Shown: in pieces, positions 16,077 to 24,306 of the stretch | Position numbering within the stretch: position 1 is the stretch's first letter | How the letters are laid out: each line of letters starts with the position of its first letter | Source: Variovorax sp. 54 | GTDB taxonomy: Bacteria; Pseudomonadota; Gammaproteobacteria; Burkholderiales; Burkholderiaceae_C | NCBI RefSeq assembly: GCF_002754375.1 | Contig: NZ_PEFF01000001.1 | Coordinates: forward strand, 2,356,001-2,420,000 | Direction of reading: 5' to 3' | DNA: 64,000 nucleotides | The notes under the pieces: generated by a model | The model's input: only the letters and a program-made list of their open reading frames with translations | Databases searched by the model: none | What the model was told of the DNA's origin: nothing | Made by a program: the position numbers and the translations under genes

Positions 16077-17630
16077 ATGGACCTCACCCAGCCCCTGCAC
16101 AAAGCGATGCAGGAACGCCCCGGCGCCACCGCCCTCGTGTGCGGCGAGCGCCGCAGCACCTTTGCCCAGTTCGTCGACCGCGTGGCGCGGCTCGCGGCCG
16201 TGCTGCAGTCGCTCGGCCTGCAGCCCGGCGACCGCGTGGGCCTGCTGGCACTGAACTCCGACCGCTACGTGGAGTACCTCTACGCCACCTGGTGGGCGGG
16301 CGGCGTGATCAACCCCGTCAACATCCGCTGGAGCGCGCGCGAGGTCGCGTACTCGCTGGACGACTGCGACACGCGCATCCTGCTGTCCGATGCGCACTTC
16401 GGCGCCGTGGCGCAGCAACAGCGCGAACTGTCGCGCTCGCTGAAGACGCTGGTGCACTTCGGCGACGGCCCCGCGCCCGAAGGCATGGCCGATGCCGAAG
16501 CGCTCATGGCGCAGGCGCAGCCCGTGCCCGACGCGCGGCGCGGCGGCGCCGAGCTGGCCGCCGTGATGTACACCGGCGGCACCACCGGCCTGCCCAAGGG
16601 CGTGATGCTCACGCACGGCAACCTCTACAGCGGCCAGCTCTCGGCCAACATGGCGGCCACGCGCCCCGCCGAGGCCGTGGGCCTGAACATGGCGCCCATG
16701 TTCCATGTGGGCGGCGCCGGCCTCACGCTGCAGCTGATGATGCGGCTGTGCACGCAGGTCATCATTCCGGCCTTCGACGAAGTGAAGGTGCTGGAGGCCA
16801 TCCAGAACGAGCGCGCCAGTGAGACCTTCATGGTGCCCACCATGCTCAAGCGGCTCATCGAGCATCCGCGCTTTGCCGAGTTCGACACCACGCCGCTGCA
16901 GCTGGTGCTGTACGGCGCCGCGCCCATCGACGACGCGCTGCTGCTGCAGGCCATCGACAAGCTGCCGCGCGCGGGCTTCTGCCAGCTCTACGGCATGACC
17001 GAGCTGTCGCCCGTGGTCACCGTGCTGCCCACGTGGTGCCACCACCCCGACCAGCCGGCCGCGCGCCGCCGCTCGGCCGGGCGGCCCGTGCCCATCGCCG
17101 AAGTGCGCATCGTCGACACCGAAGGCCGCTCCGTGCCCAACGGCACTGTCGGCGAGATCGCCGCGCGCGGCCCGATGGTGATGGCCGGCTACTGGAACAA
17201 GCCCGAGCAGACCGCCGAGGTGTTGCGCGACGGCTGGATGCACACCGGCGACGGCGGCGTGATGGACGCCGACGGTTTCGTCTACGTGGTCGACCGGCTC
17301 AAGGACATGATCGTGAGCGGCGGCGAGAACATCTACTCGGCCGAGGTCGAGAACGCCATCACCCAGCTGCCGCAGGTTTCGATGTGCGCCGTGGTCGGCG
17401 TGCCCGACGACCAGTGGGGCGAGCGCGTGCATGCCGTGGTCGTGCTGCGCGCCGGCGAAGCCCTGAGCGCGGAGGCACTGGTGGTGCATTGCAAGACGCT
17501 GATCGCCGGCTACAAGTGCCCGCGCAGCGTAGAGTTTCGCGCCGAGATTCCGCTGTCGCCGGCGGGGAAGATGCTCAAGTACAAGCTGCGCGAACCGCAC
17601 TGGGAAGGGCGCGCACGCAAGGTGGGGTGA
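16077..17630 (+). CDS. AMP-forming acyl-CoA ligase
   Basis: A 517-residue member of the acyl-adenylate-forming family, converting a carboxylic acid, ATP and CoA to acyl-CoA, AMP and PPi. The phosphate-binding loop is YTGGTTGLPKGVML near residues 165-178. Core motifs YGMTELSPV and GWMHTGDGGVMDADG follow, and the C-terminal subdomain has DRLKDMIVSGGENIYSAEVE with the catalytic Lys expected in SPAGKMLKYKLRE. It is the closest relative in this window of the ligase at 55749-57308. It is divergent from a Bug receptor and controlled through site B2. The start at 16077 begins MDLTQPLHKAMQERP, like the paralogue's MFLTQPLHKG. Confidence 0.93.
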   Translation: MDLTQPLHKAMQERPGATALVCGERRSTFAQFVDRVARLAAVLQSLGLQPGDRVGLLALNSDRYVEYLYATWWAGGVINPVNIRWSAREVAYSLDDCDTRILLSDAHFGAVAQQQRELSRSLKTLVHFGDGPAPEGMADAEALMAQAQPVPDARRGGAELAAVMYTGGTTGLPKGVMLTHGNLYSGQLSANMAATRPAEAVGLNMAPMFHVGGAGLTLQLMMRLCTQVIIPAFDEVKVLEAIQNERASETFMVPTMLKRLIEHPRFAEFDTTPLQLVLYGAAPIDDALLLQAIDKLPRAGFCQLYGMTELSPVVTVLPTWCHHPDQPAARRRSAGRPVPIAEVRIVDTEGRSVPNGTVGEIAARGPMVMAGYWNKPEQTAEVLRDGWMHTGDGGVMDADGFVYVVDRLKDMIVSGGENIYSAEVENAITQLPQVSMCAVVGVPDDQWGERVHAVVVLRAGEALSAEALVVHCKTLIAGYKCPRSVEFRAEIPLSPAGKMLKYKLREPHWEGRARKVG

Positions 17631-17639
17631 CGCGCCGGC

Positions 17640-17685
17640 GGGTGTGTGCGCGGGTGTGTGCGGGTGTGTTTCACCCGCTTCGGGT
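17640..17685 (+). repeat. Short GGGTGTGTGC direct repeats plus a small hairpin
   Basis: Just after the ligase stop three near copies of GGGTGTGTGC follow each other (17640-17670). Then ACCCG-CTT-CGGGT forms a five-base-pair hairpin (17673-17685). There is no U-rich tail, so a terminator role is doubtful. It looks like low-complexity intergenic sequence. Confidence 0.5.
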
Positions 17686-17718
17686 ATGGTGGCGGGCTGC
17701 CACCTGCACCCACGCGAT

Positions 17719-18081
17719 ATGCACCGCCTCCTCGCTCTCGCCCTGCCCTGCTTTCTGCTTCTTGGCCTGTCGCCCGCCTTCGCGAACGGCAGCCTGCAGT
17801 GCGACGGCCGGCCGTACGCGGTCGAGATCCAGTTCAGCCTCTCGACCGGCCAGCTGACCGAACTCATCGTCGCGCGCACCGGCCCGGGCACCGAGGGCAG
17901 CGAGCGCTTCACCTTGCAGCAGCGCTTTGTCGACCACCGCCAGCAGCTCATCCGCGCGCGTGGCACCGGCCTCGAGCGGCCGCAGGTGGCCGTGGCGCTG
18001 CGCGTGGCCGGCGCGACGGGCACGCTCAGCTACCGCGGCGCGCAGTACGAGCTGCGCTGCAGCTGGACCGCGCTGGGCTGA
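17719..18081 (+). CDS. Small secreted protein of unknown function
   Basis: A 120-residue protein I do not recognise. The signal peptide MHRLLALALPCFLLLGLSPA ends near AFANGS, so it is exported. The mature part has two cysteines (SLQCDGR and ELRCSWT) that could form one disulfide, and a beta-rich pattern ending LSYRGAQYELRC. The ATG at 17719 is chosen because the signal peptide begins there; the open frame starts further upstream in repeat-like sequence. It is followed after 19 nt by an AraC-type regulator on the same strand. No catalytic motif is visible. Confidence 0.7.
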   Translation: MHRLLALALPCFLLLGLSPAFANGSLQCDGRPYAVEIQFSLSTGQLTELIVARTGPGTEGSERFTLQQRFVDHRQQLIRARGTGLERPQVAVALRVAGATGTLSYRGAQYELRCSWTALG

Positions 18082-18100
18082 TCCACCCTTCACTCTTTCC

Positions 18101-18916
18101 ATGCCGCAAGACCGCACCCTTCTTTACGCAGGACGCGGGTTCGAGGTGGCGCATGTGCGCCTGCATGCGCCGCAGGGGCCGGCGTGGAGCGACCTGTACA
18201 CCGTGGCCTCGCCGCGCGTCGTCTTCCCCATCGGTCGCACGCGGCTCGACGTGCGCTCGGGCGACCACACCTGGCTGACCGACGCGCTCACCGCCATCCG
18301 TTTCGGCGATGCCACCGCCTACCGGCTGCGCCCCGAGACCGCGACCGTGCGGCACAGCCTCGTGGTCAGCGGCCACGCGTCGGTCGGCCCGGCCCATGGT
18401 GCTAGCGCTGCGGGCGTGAGCATTTGCCTGCTGACGCCGCAGGCGCTGTACCGCATGCACGCAGCGCGGCGCCAGCTGCCGGACACCGACAGCGCACAGG
18501 CCGCGGCGCTGGTGGCCGCGCTCGTCGCCGAGCTGGGCAGCGCGCCGCATCAGGCGCCCTGGCACGGCGCCGTCGCGCGTGCACGGCAACTGCTGCTGTC
18601 CGAAGGCAGCGGTGCGGGCGCGCGGCATCTCTCGCTGGACGAACTGGCCGAGGCCGTGTCGCGCTCGCCCTTTCACCTGGCGCGCCGCTTCCGCCAACAG
18701 ACCGGCCTGAGCCTGCACCAGTACCGCCAGCACCTGCGGCTGGCGTCGGCGATGGAGCGGCTGGCCGACGGCGAGCGCGACCTCGCCGGCCTCGCGCACG
18801 ACCTCGGCTACTGCAGCCAGAGCCACCTGGGTGCCGTGTTCCGGCGCGCCGTCGGCGTCACGCTCGGCGACGCCCGCCGCGTGCTCGGACCGGCCGGCGC
18901 AGGCGCACGAATCTGA
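18101..18916 (+). CDS. AraC-family transcriptional regulator
   Basis: A 271-residue regulator with an N-terminal sensing region of about 165 residues (MPQDRTLLYAGRGFEVAHVRLH) and a C-terminal AraC/XylS DNA-binding domain of two helix-turn-helix units. The first unit is LSLDELAEAVSRSPFHLARRF and the second is LAGLAHDLGYCSQSHLGAVFRR, followed by GVTLGDARR. The short N-terminal domain resembles cupin-type sensors. It lies between a small secreted protein and an EamA transporter, 35 nt before the latter, and could control either. The start at 18101 is preceded by CACTCTTTCC with no clear Shine-Dalgarno sequence. Confidence 0.88.
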   Translation: MPQDRTLLYAGRGFEVAHVRLHAPQGPAWSDLYTVASPRVVFPIGRTRLDVRSGDHTWLTDALTAIRFGDATAYRLRPETATVRHSLVVSGHASVGPAHGASAAGVSICLLTPQALYRMHAARRQLPDTDSAQAAALVAALVAELGSAPHQAPWHGAVARARQLLLSEGSGAGARHLSLDELAEAVSRSPFHLARRFRQQTGLSLHQYRQHLRLASAMERLADGERDLAGLAHDLGYCSQSHLGAVFRRAVGVTLGDARRVLGPAGAGARI

Positions 18917-18951
18917 TAGCCTTCGCGCCGCCCGGGCCACAGACTGGCCCG

Positions 18952-19932
18952 ATGACGACATCGCCTCGCACCCTCTGGATCGGCGCGCTCGCCGCGCTGG
19001 CCGCCGCCCTCATCGGCAGCGCCTGGCAGCTGCTGTCGCGCCACGGCGTGACCGCCACCGCGCTCGGGCCGATGGACCTCGCGCTGCTGCGCTACGGCAT
19101 TCCCGCGCTGCTGCTCAGCCCGCTGTGGCTGCGCGGCAGGCTCGTGCCGCCGGGCGCATCGCGCGGCGCGCTCGTGCTGCTCGTCGTCGGCAGCGGCCTG
19201 CCCTTCGGCCTGCTGGTGCTGGCCGGCGCGCAGTGGGCGCCCGCCAGCCACATGGGCATCTTCATGGCCGGCAGCCTGCCGCTCTTCACCGCGCTGGGCG
19301 CTTGGGTCTACCGGGGCGAGCGCGTGCAGGGCCTGCGCCTGCTCGGGCTGGCCGGCATCGCCGTCGGCATGGCCGTGTTCGCGGCGGGCAGCTTCGGCGA
19401 GGGCTTGCGGCAGCAGCACTGGCGCGGCGACCTGCTCTTTCTGCTCGCGGCTCTGCTGTGGACCGTCTACTCCCTCGCCTTCGGCCGCTGCGGCATGAGC
19501 GCCTGGCAGGGCGCGGCCTTCGTCAACGGCGCGTCGACCCTGCTGCTGTTGCCGCTGCTCTGGCTCGCCGGCCCGCCACGACTGTTCGCCGCGCCATGGA
19601 CCGACATCGCGATGCAGGCCGCAGGCCAAGGCGTGGTCGCCGGCCTGCTCGGGCTGGTGGTCTACGGCGTCGCGATCACGCGGCTGGGCGCCGCACGCGC
19701 CGCGCTGTCGTCCGCGCTCGTGCCCGTGCTGACCACGCTCGGCGCGGCATGGTGGATGAACGAGCCCGTCACGCGTCCCGCGCTGCTGGCGCTGTCGTTC
19801 GTGGTGCCCGGCGTCGTGCTCGCGAGCGGTGCGCTGCGGTGGCGGGTGCCGGTGACGCGCGACGGCGAACGGCAGGCCCCGGGGCAGAATGCGGCGGCGT
19901 CTTTGCCCACTTCCGAAAGCCCTCGCCCATGA
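18952..19932 (+). CDS. EamA/DMT-superfamily transporter
   Basis: A 326-residue integral inner-membrane protein with two EamA repeats and about ten hydrophobic helices, for example LWIGALAALAAALIGSAW, ALVLLVVGSGLPFGLLVL and GVVAGLLGLVVYGVAI. The internal motif ALLWTVYSLAFGR starts the second repeat and LVPVLTTLGAAWWMNEP closes it. DMT-family proteins export or import amino acids and other metabolites. The substrate cannot be inferred. The start at 18952 gives MTTSPRTLWIGAL. Its stop overlaps the start of the next gene (ATGA at 19929-19932). Confidence 0.9.
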   Translation: MTTSPRTLWIGALAALAAALIGSAWQLLSRHGVTATALGPMDLALLRYGIPALLLSPLWLRGRLVPPGASRGALVLLVVGSGLPFGLLVLAGAQWAPASHMGIFMAGSLPLFTALGAWVYRGERVQGLRLLGLAGIAVGMAVFAAGSFGEGLRQQHWRGDLLFLLAALLWTVYSLAFGRCGMSAWQGAAFVNGASTLLLLPLLWLAGPPRLFAAPWTDIAMQAAGQGVVAGLLGLVVYGVAITRLGAARAALSSALVPVLTTLGAAWWMNEPVTRPALLALSFVVPGVVLASGALRWRVPVTRDGERQAPGQNAAASLPTSESPRP

Positions 19933-20855
19933 AGAAAAAGATGAATCGCCTTCGCATCGCCGCGCTCGTTGCCGCCTCGTTCGCGTCGTTCTTCGCCTTC
20001 TGCGGCGCGGGCTGGGCGCAGCGACCGGAGCCGCAGCAACAGCCGCAAGTACAGCAGCAGCAACAACAACCGCTGCAACGCAGCGTCGTGCGCGTGCCCA
20101 CGCCCTTCGTCGAGAACGGCGCACCCGTCACGCTCGAGATGGTCATCTACAAACCCGACGGCGCCGGCCCGTTCCCCACGGTCGTGTTCAACCACGGCTC
20201 CACCGGCATCGGCAACGACCCCGCCTTGTTCAAGCAGACCTGGGCGCCCGAGCGAACCGCCCGCTGGTTCACGCAGCGCGGCTGGCTCATCGCCTTTCCG
20301 CAGCGGCGCGGACGCGGCCAATCGGACGGGCTGTACGACGAAGGCTTCACCGCCAAGCGCGAGCACTACAGCTGCGAGCCCGCCATCGCCCTGGCCGGCT
20401 TCGACCGCGCCGTGACCGACCTCGACGCCGCCGTCGCATGGCTGCAGCGCAACCCCGACGTCGACACCCGCCGCATGGAAATCGCAGGCCAGTCGCGCGG
20501 CGGCATCCTCGCCGTGGCGTATGCGGGCCTGCGCCCCGACGTGTTCCAGGGCGTCATCAACTTCGTCGGTGGCTGGATGGGCGACAAGTGCCCCGGCAAC
20601 ACCGCCGACGCCATGAACCCCGTCACCTTCCGCCGCGGCGCGGCCTTTGCCAAGCCCACGCTGTGGCTCTACGGCGAGAACGACCCGTTCTACGCGATGT
20701 CGCACAGCCGCAAGAACTTCGAAGCCTTTCGCGATGCGGGCGGCAAGGGGCGCTTCGAGAGCTTCACGCTCGAGCCCGGCATGAACGGGCACGGGCTGAT
20801 CGGGCAGCAGGGGCTGTGGGGGAAGGCGGTGGAGGCGTATCTGGCGGCGCCGTGA
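19929..20855 (+). CDS. Secreted alpha/beta hydrolase (dienelactone hydrolase type)
   Basis: A 308-residue hydrolase. Residues 1-30 (MNRLRIAALVAASF...GAGWA) form a signal peptide, so it acts outside the cytoplasm. A glutamine-rich linker of about 20 residues follows, encoded around 20030-20082 by CAG/CAA repeats. The hydrolase domain contains FNHGSTGIGNDP (oxyanion region), the nucleophile motif AGQSRGG with Ser near 189, YGENDPFYAM with the probable acid, and a late GMNGHG with the probable His. It overlaps the EamA transporter gene by four bases. Two in-frame ATGs (19929 and 19941) are possible starts; the first is coupled to the previous stop. Confidence 0.85.
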   Translation: MKKKMNRLRIAALVAASFASFFAFCGAGWAQRPEPQQQPQVQQQQQQPLQRSVVRVPTPFVENGAPVTLEMVIYKPDGAGPFPTVVFNHGSTGIGNDPALFKQTWAPERTARWFTQRGWLIAFPQRRGRGQSDGLYDEGFTAKREHYSCEPAIALAGFDRAVTDLDAAVAWLQRNPDVDTRRMEIAGQSRGGILAVAYAGLRPDVFQGVINFVGGWMGDKCPGNTADAMNPVTFRRGAAFAKPTLWLYGENDPFYAMSHSRKNFEAFRDAGGKGRFESFTLEPGMNGHGLIGQQGLWGKAVEAYLAAP

Positions 20856-20881
20856 GGTAGTGCGCCAGCGGTGACTGGGAG

Positions 20882-21169
20882 CACCTGCGCTGCGGCCATA
20901 TCCGTGGCTATACTGCGCCGGTCACGTCCACACAGGGCGTGATCGGGATTGGCGTCCCGATGAAATCACTGCGACGTACAAGCCGCAGCCACCCCGCAGG
21001 GTCTGCGGCTTTGTCGTTCGTGCTTCCTGTTTAGGCGGCTCGATGGGCGGGCGCGAGCCCGGCCGGTTTCACGCAAGTGGTTTCCCGGTACGCCAACCCG
21101 TCGAGCTGCCGCCCTCAATTGGCGTTGGGTGCGTCGGTTTCTGCAAACCGAAACCCTTGGAGGCCATTC
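20882..21169 (+). ncRNA. Long structured leader RNA, candidate cis-regulatory element
   Basis: A gene-free 288-nt stretch before the small gene at 21170. TATACT at 20909-20914 is a good -10 element, giving a transcript start near 20921 and a leader of about 250 nt. Several hairpins are visible. One pairs 20939-20943 with 20965-20969 and 20944-20948 with 20955-20959. A second pairs 20981-20988 with 21003-21010, extended inside by 20991-20994 with 20999-21002. A third is GGGC-GCGA-GCCC at 21049-21060. The last is CGGTTT-CTGC-AAACCG at 21135-21150, eight bases before the TTGGAGG ribosome-binding site. It resembles long leaders before small-protein genes in Pseudomonas, from memory only. Confidence 0.6.
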
Positions 21170-21493
21170 ATGGCTGCATCTGCATCTCCCCGCGCGTCCG
21201 CGCACGCGTCTTCGCTTCCTGCATCTTCTGAAGAAACCGCCAGTGCCGAATCGCTCGCGCTGCAGGCGTGTGACGACGTCGACAGTCTTCATGCGGTGCA
21301 ACGTGCCTACGCGTGCCTTGAGAAGCTCATCGTTCCGCAGCACGTTGGGGATACGGAGGAAGTCTTTCCGACGCGCACGGAGTTGGGGGCGTTGGTGCGG
21401 CTGGTGAATGAGGAACTACAGCGGCGGATCGAAGCTGCCGATGCCACGACTCAATCACTGCGTGCAGCTCTTGGTGAAGGCGGTGTGCAATGA
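21170..21493 (+). CDS. Small protein of unknown function behind a structured leader
   Basis: A 107-residue cytoplasmic protein. Residues 1-30 are low-complexity (Ala/Ser-rich) and the rest is helical: DDVDSLHAVQRAYACLEKL, then TRTELGALVRLVNEELQRRI. The start at 21170 follows TTGGAGG by seven nt. The pattern of a variable N-terminus and two helices with a long structured leader recalls DUF3077/DUF6124-type small proteins of Pseudomonas, a suggestion from memory. There is no predicted membrane segment. It is convergent with the accessory gene that ends at 21554. Confidence 0.7.
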   Translation: MAASASPRASAHASSLPASSEETASAESLALQACDDVDSLHAVQRAYACLEKLIVPQHVGDTEEVFPTRTELGALVRLVNEELQRRIEAADATTQSLRAALGEGGVQ

Positions 21494-21553
21494 GCGCCTC
21501 GCGTGCCGCCTCGACCGCGCGCGCGAACTTCAGTGCTGCGGTATGCCAGCAGA

Positions 21554-22270
21554 TCAACTCAATCGCGAAACGGCGGCGACGATTTCTGCCTCGCTCTTTG
21601 ACAGGAACTGCTCGAACTCACGCACCCAGTCGTCCAGCGCCGGCTGAACACCCTCAGTCCACAGAATCTCCGCAGGAGGCCCCGTCATCAACACCGTGCC
21701 ATCTTCTTTGCAGATGTCAGATTCAATCGCCATTTGCTTGTCGTCACCCCGGATATCCACCGTGATCGCGAGTTCTTCGCCATCAACACTCCGCCGGAAG
21801 GCCAGGTACGCTCTGAGTAAGAACGTTCCATTGCTGGTACGCCCCACATCGCGAATCACGGATGAATCGCTCATCGCAATCTTCTCCGCGAGCGTGGACA
21901 GTGTGGTGTGAAGACGAAGCCACAGGGCCTCAATGAGGGCTCCACGGGCGTGCAACCTCTCGCGGCTCACGATGACGCCCAACGACGCGAAGAACGGGGA
22001 GAACTTCTTCGACATCTCATCGTCCTGTTGCAGGGTTCCGCGATCAGCGTAGAGCGACCGTTCGGTCTCGAGGTCGATAGATTCAATATCGTAGTCACCA
22101 CTTTCCCAGACGGTGATCCGACCTATCGCTGTCGGTACATCAACATCCAGGCGTGCCGAGGGATTGGCTGAAGGCTCGCTTTCGGTCAGTCGCGTGTCGA
22201 TGTTCTTTGCCCCCCGGGCTCGGTCTGTCTGAACCGTTTGGGCCCAGTCCACGAATCTTCTCAGCATCAT
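21554..22270 (-). CDS. Unknown cytoplasmic protein at the end of the RHS island
   Basis: A 238-residue protein I do not recognise. MMLRRFVDWAQTVQTDRARG opens the chosen frame; GGAAG lies immediately before it, so the second ATG at 22267 is equally possible. A GTG at 22348 could add 26 residues. It is soluble, with mixed alpha/beta composition and acidic patches such as EFEQFLSKSEAEIVAAVS near the C-terminus. It lies downstream of the displaced RHS tip and its immunity-like gene on the same strand, with base composition visibly less GC-rich than the chromosomal genes. It may be another immunity protein or cargo left from an earlier tip exchange, by inference only. Confidence 0.55.
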   Translation of the reverse strand: MMLRRFVDWAQTVQTDRARGAKNIDTRLTESEPSANPSARLDVDVPTAIGRITVWESGDYDIESIDLETERSLYADRGTLQQDDEMSKKFSPFFASLGVIVSRERLHARGALIEALWLRLHTTLSTLAEKIAMSDSSVIRDVGRTSNGTFLLRAYLAFRRSVDGEELAITVDIRGDDKQMAIESDICKEDGTVLMTGPPAEILWTEGVQPALDDWVREFEQFLSKSEAEIVAAVSRLS

Positions 22271-22416
22271 TCTTCCAATTGGAGCACTCGGACTCGCTCC
22301 TCGGAGAAGACCTCTGTCCGATGCCGGTTCATCACTGTTCTTTGCCACTGCCCGCTTCGGCGCTCAGGGAGCCGTCACCTTCAACTGAAGGGGAATGGGG
22401 CCTAACTCCAATGCTG

Positions 22417-22806
22417 CTACTGCTTCACTCTGAGCAAGATGTTGCCGCCAGATTTGACGACCAGATAGGGATGCTCGTACGTGACCACTGGGTCTTCTTT
22501 GATTTCTCTCGATGTCCCTAGATTCGCCATCGCGATCAAGTCACACACGGCGCCACCACTGGCACAGGAATAGAACCAGCCGTCAAGTTGACCTATGCCT
22601 GAACCCCTCGGTGCATAGAGAGCATGGATCTCCGCACTCCGCCCAGTTGGAAGTTTGACGCTGTAGCGCCTCTCTACATGCGAGGAATAGATCTTGTCGA
22701 TCCAAGTGCCTGCCTCCTTAAGGCTACGAACACGCACGGGTGCGTCCTGAGCTGCGGCGCAGAAGGACATCAGCGCGAACGAGATCACTGCTAGTTTGGC
22801 AAACAT
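22417..22806 (-). CDS. Secreted small protein, probable immunity to the displaced RHS tip
   Basis: A 129-residue protein with signal peptide MFAKLAVISFALMSFCAAA, hence periplasmic. The start at 22806 follows GTGGAG at a good distance; it overlaps the end of the displaced RHS tip, whose stop is at 22791-22793. An alternative ATG is at 22818. The mature part has VERRYSVKLPTGRSAEIH and two cysteines in WFYSCASGGAVCDL. I do not recognise a family. Overlap with a toxin-like reading frame and export to the periplasm fit an immunity protein against a cell-wall or periplasmic toxin. The immunity role is inferred from position. Confidence 0.65.
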   Translation of the reverse strand: MFAKLAVISFALMSFCAAAQDAPVRVRSLKEAGTWIDKIYSSHVERRYSVKLPTGRSAEIHALYAPRGSGIGQLDGWFYSCASGGAVCDLIAMANLGTSREIKEDPVVTYEHPYLVVKSGGNILLRVKQ

Positions 22807-23923
22807 ACAACTCCACATTGTGTTGGATAGGTTGATGGTGGAATCGGTGAACCGCCGAGTGACTTTGCGGGCCAGCTTCCCTGCTTGTCAGACCAAGTGC
22901 CATCTGCATCCTGACGATACCAATGGTAGTCACCGCGACCTTGAAAAATGCTGGTTGGTCGAATGAAGAGCTGCGCGCCGTGGTACCCAGCGGGGCAGGA
23001 CTGATCTGCTCGCGGAGCGACACCTCCATCCCGACGCACTGCATCAAGCGTATCACCGCAGTTGGGGTTGAAACCTGAGATACCTGAACCAGATGGCTCG
23101 CCAGGATCAGTGCCACCGACTCCTCGCAGCGGACCACCCGATCTCATGCCGGTTCTGTCGAGCGCGTAGGCATAGCAGTTGTTGTTCCACCGCCACGCCT
23201 CGCTGTCGTTGTACCTGGGATCGAACATCGGCGCAGAGCGGTTGCTGCTCGGGCCCCACTGGCCATCGCCCCAGCGATCAAGCCCAAACGGATCAACAAA
23301 TCTCAATGAATTTGCGTCGACGTAGCCAAACCGATTCCATCCGCCATCTAGGCCAATCGGATCTGGCTGGCTGTATCGCCCAGTCCTACTGTCATAGCTT
23401 CGGAAGTAGTTGTAAAACAACCCCGACTCCTCATCCGCATACTGCCCCGGATACCGCAGGTTGAACTTCACCTCCGACACGCCCGTCGTGCCCGGATTCG
23501 GTGTCATATCCAAGTCGGCGAACCGATTCCTCGCCGTCGTCGGCTTGTCTTCCCCGAACGCGCTGTAGCCCCACTGCCAGGCCGCTTGCCCGCTCACATC
23601 GGTGAGCTTGCGCGGCGTGTTCAGGTGGTCGCTGTGCACGGCGTAGGTGGCGCCGTTGATCACCGCCGCATCGGCATCGAGCCATTGGCCGTCGGCAGGT
23701 AGATGTACTGCGCCTGCCCGCCGCTGTTCGTGCCGCCGCTGCCCACCTCGGCGATCAGCGTGCCTTGCTCGTCGTAGACATACGTGCAGCCCTGCTGCTC
23801 GGCCTGGTTCGTTGCGGGGCTCCACAGCCGGGTGAAGAACGCGATCAGGCTTTGCATGAAGCCCGGGTCGGCCTCGTCGCCCTGGCTCGGCGGGTACAGC
23901 GGCTCGGTCTTGAACACGCGCTG
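22791..23923 (-). pseudogene. Displaced RHS tip: duplicated core end, frameshift, papain-like toxin
   Basis: This is a 3' fragment of an rhs gene without its own start. The first part (23923 to about 23417) repeats the end of the core of the intact gene upstream. Compared with that gene one base is missing at about 23669, where the intact copy reads CCGCGATCGG and this one CCGCATCGG, so the core is split over two frames. The rest continues through GRYSQPDPIGLDGGWNRFGY to DPFGL, then a different tip of about 162 residues (22791-23279). The tip has NNCYAYAL and DYHWYRQDADGTWSDKQG, resembling papain-like Cys/His enzymes. The 109 nt between 23924 and the next gene show no coding signal. Confidence 0.85.
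23417..23923 (-). repeat. Duplicated rhs core segment, displaced copy
   Basis: This segment of about 507 bp matches 24951-25458 inside the intact rhs gene with few differences. The offset is 1534 bp at one end and 1535 bp at the other because of the single-base deletion. Identity stops sharply after 23923 (GAACACGCGCTG). It is a ready substrate for recombination between the two tips. Confidence 0.85.
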
Positions 23924-24032
23924 CCCCGTCGATCATCCGGAAGATTTTCGGGTGATGATGAACAAGGCCCAGCGGGGAAGGCTGGGTTGCCGCCCCCGGG
24001 AGATCGAGCGCCGCTGTTTGATGGCGCTACGC

Positions 24033-24296
24033 CTAAGACGAAGAGTCGATTAGCGCAGCAAGGCGGCGAAGCTCAGAAATGAGATATGGCACGTCTTGGC
24101 GTGCGTTGGCCATGAAATCGATGTCGGCATCAGACGCACCGTCAAGATCAATGCCACCACTTGCCCTGGATATGCAACTCGACCCACTTGAGTGGTCACG
24201 GCCCTCGATCATTCCTTTCCATGGTCCAGGTGCAGCAGCAGCCGCCCGCGCCCGAATTTCTGAAATTCGTTGCTCGTCGAGAAGATCTTTTTTCAT
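24033..24296 (-). CDS. Probable immunity protein for the main RHS tip
   Basis: An 87-residue cytoplasmic protein, MKKDLLDEQRISEIRARAAA, with start at 24296, only ten nt after the rhs stop. It contains the pattern AAAAPGPWKGMIEGRDHSSG and ends ADIDFMANARQDVPYLISEL. Short proteins with this R..A..PGPW ... DFIANARQDIP..L..E pattern occur often next to RHS and contact-inhibition toxins, as recalled from family experience. Its place immediately after the toxin-encoding 3' end is the standard position of a cognate immunity gene. No strong Shine-Dalgarno is visible, so it may be translated by coupling. Confidence 0.7.
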   Translation of the reverse strand: MKKDLLDEQRISEIRARAAAAAPGPWKGMIEGRDHSSGSSCISRASGGIDLDGASDADIDFMANARQDVPYLISELRRLAALIDSSS

Positions 24297-24306
24297 TGGG
24301 GGAGGC

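Noticed and set aside
17640..17685. GGGTGTGTGC repeats as a possible terminator or origin
   Set aside because: Too short and no U-tract; no iteron pattern or replication gene nearby.
20023..20082. CAG/CAA repeat as unstable microsatellite
   Set aside because: Codons are mixed and the glutamine-rich linker after a signal peptide is ordinary in secreted proteins.
23924..24032. Remnant of a mobile element between the two RHS tips
   Set aside because: ATCATC-CGG/CGGG-TGATGAT gives only an imperfect inverted repeat and no transposase similarity was seen.
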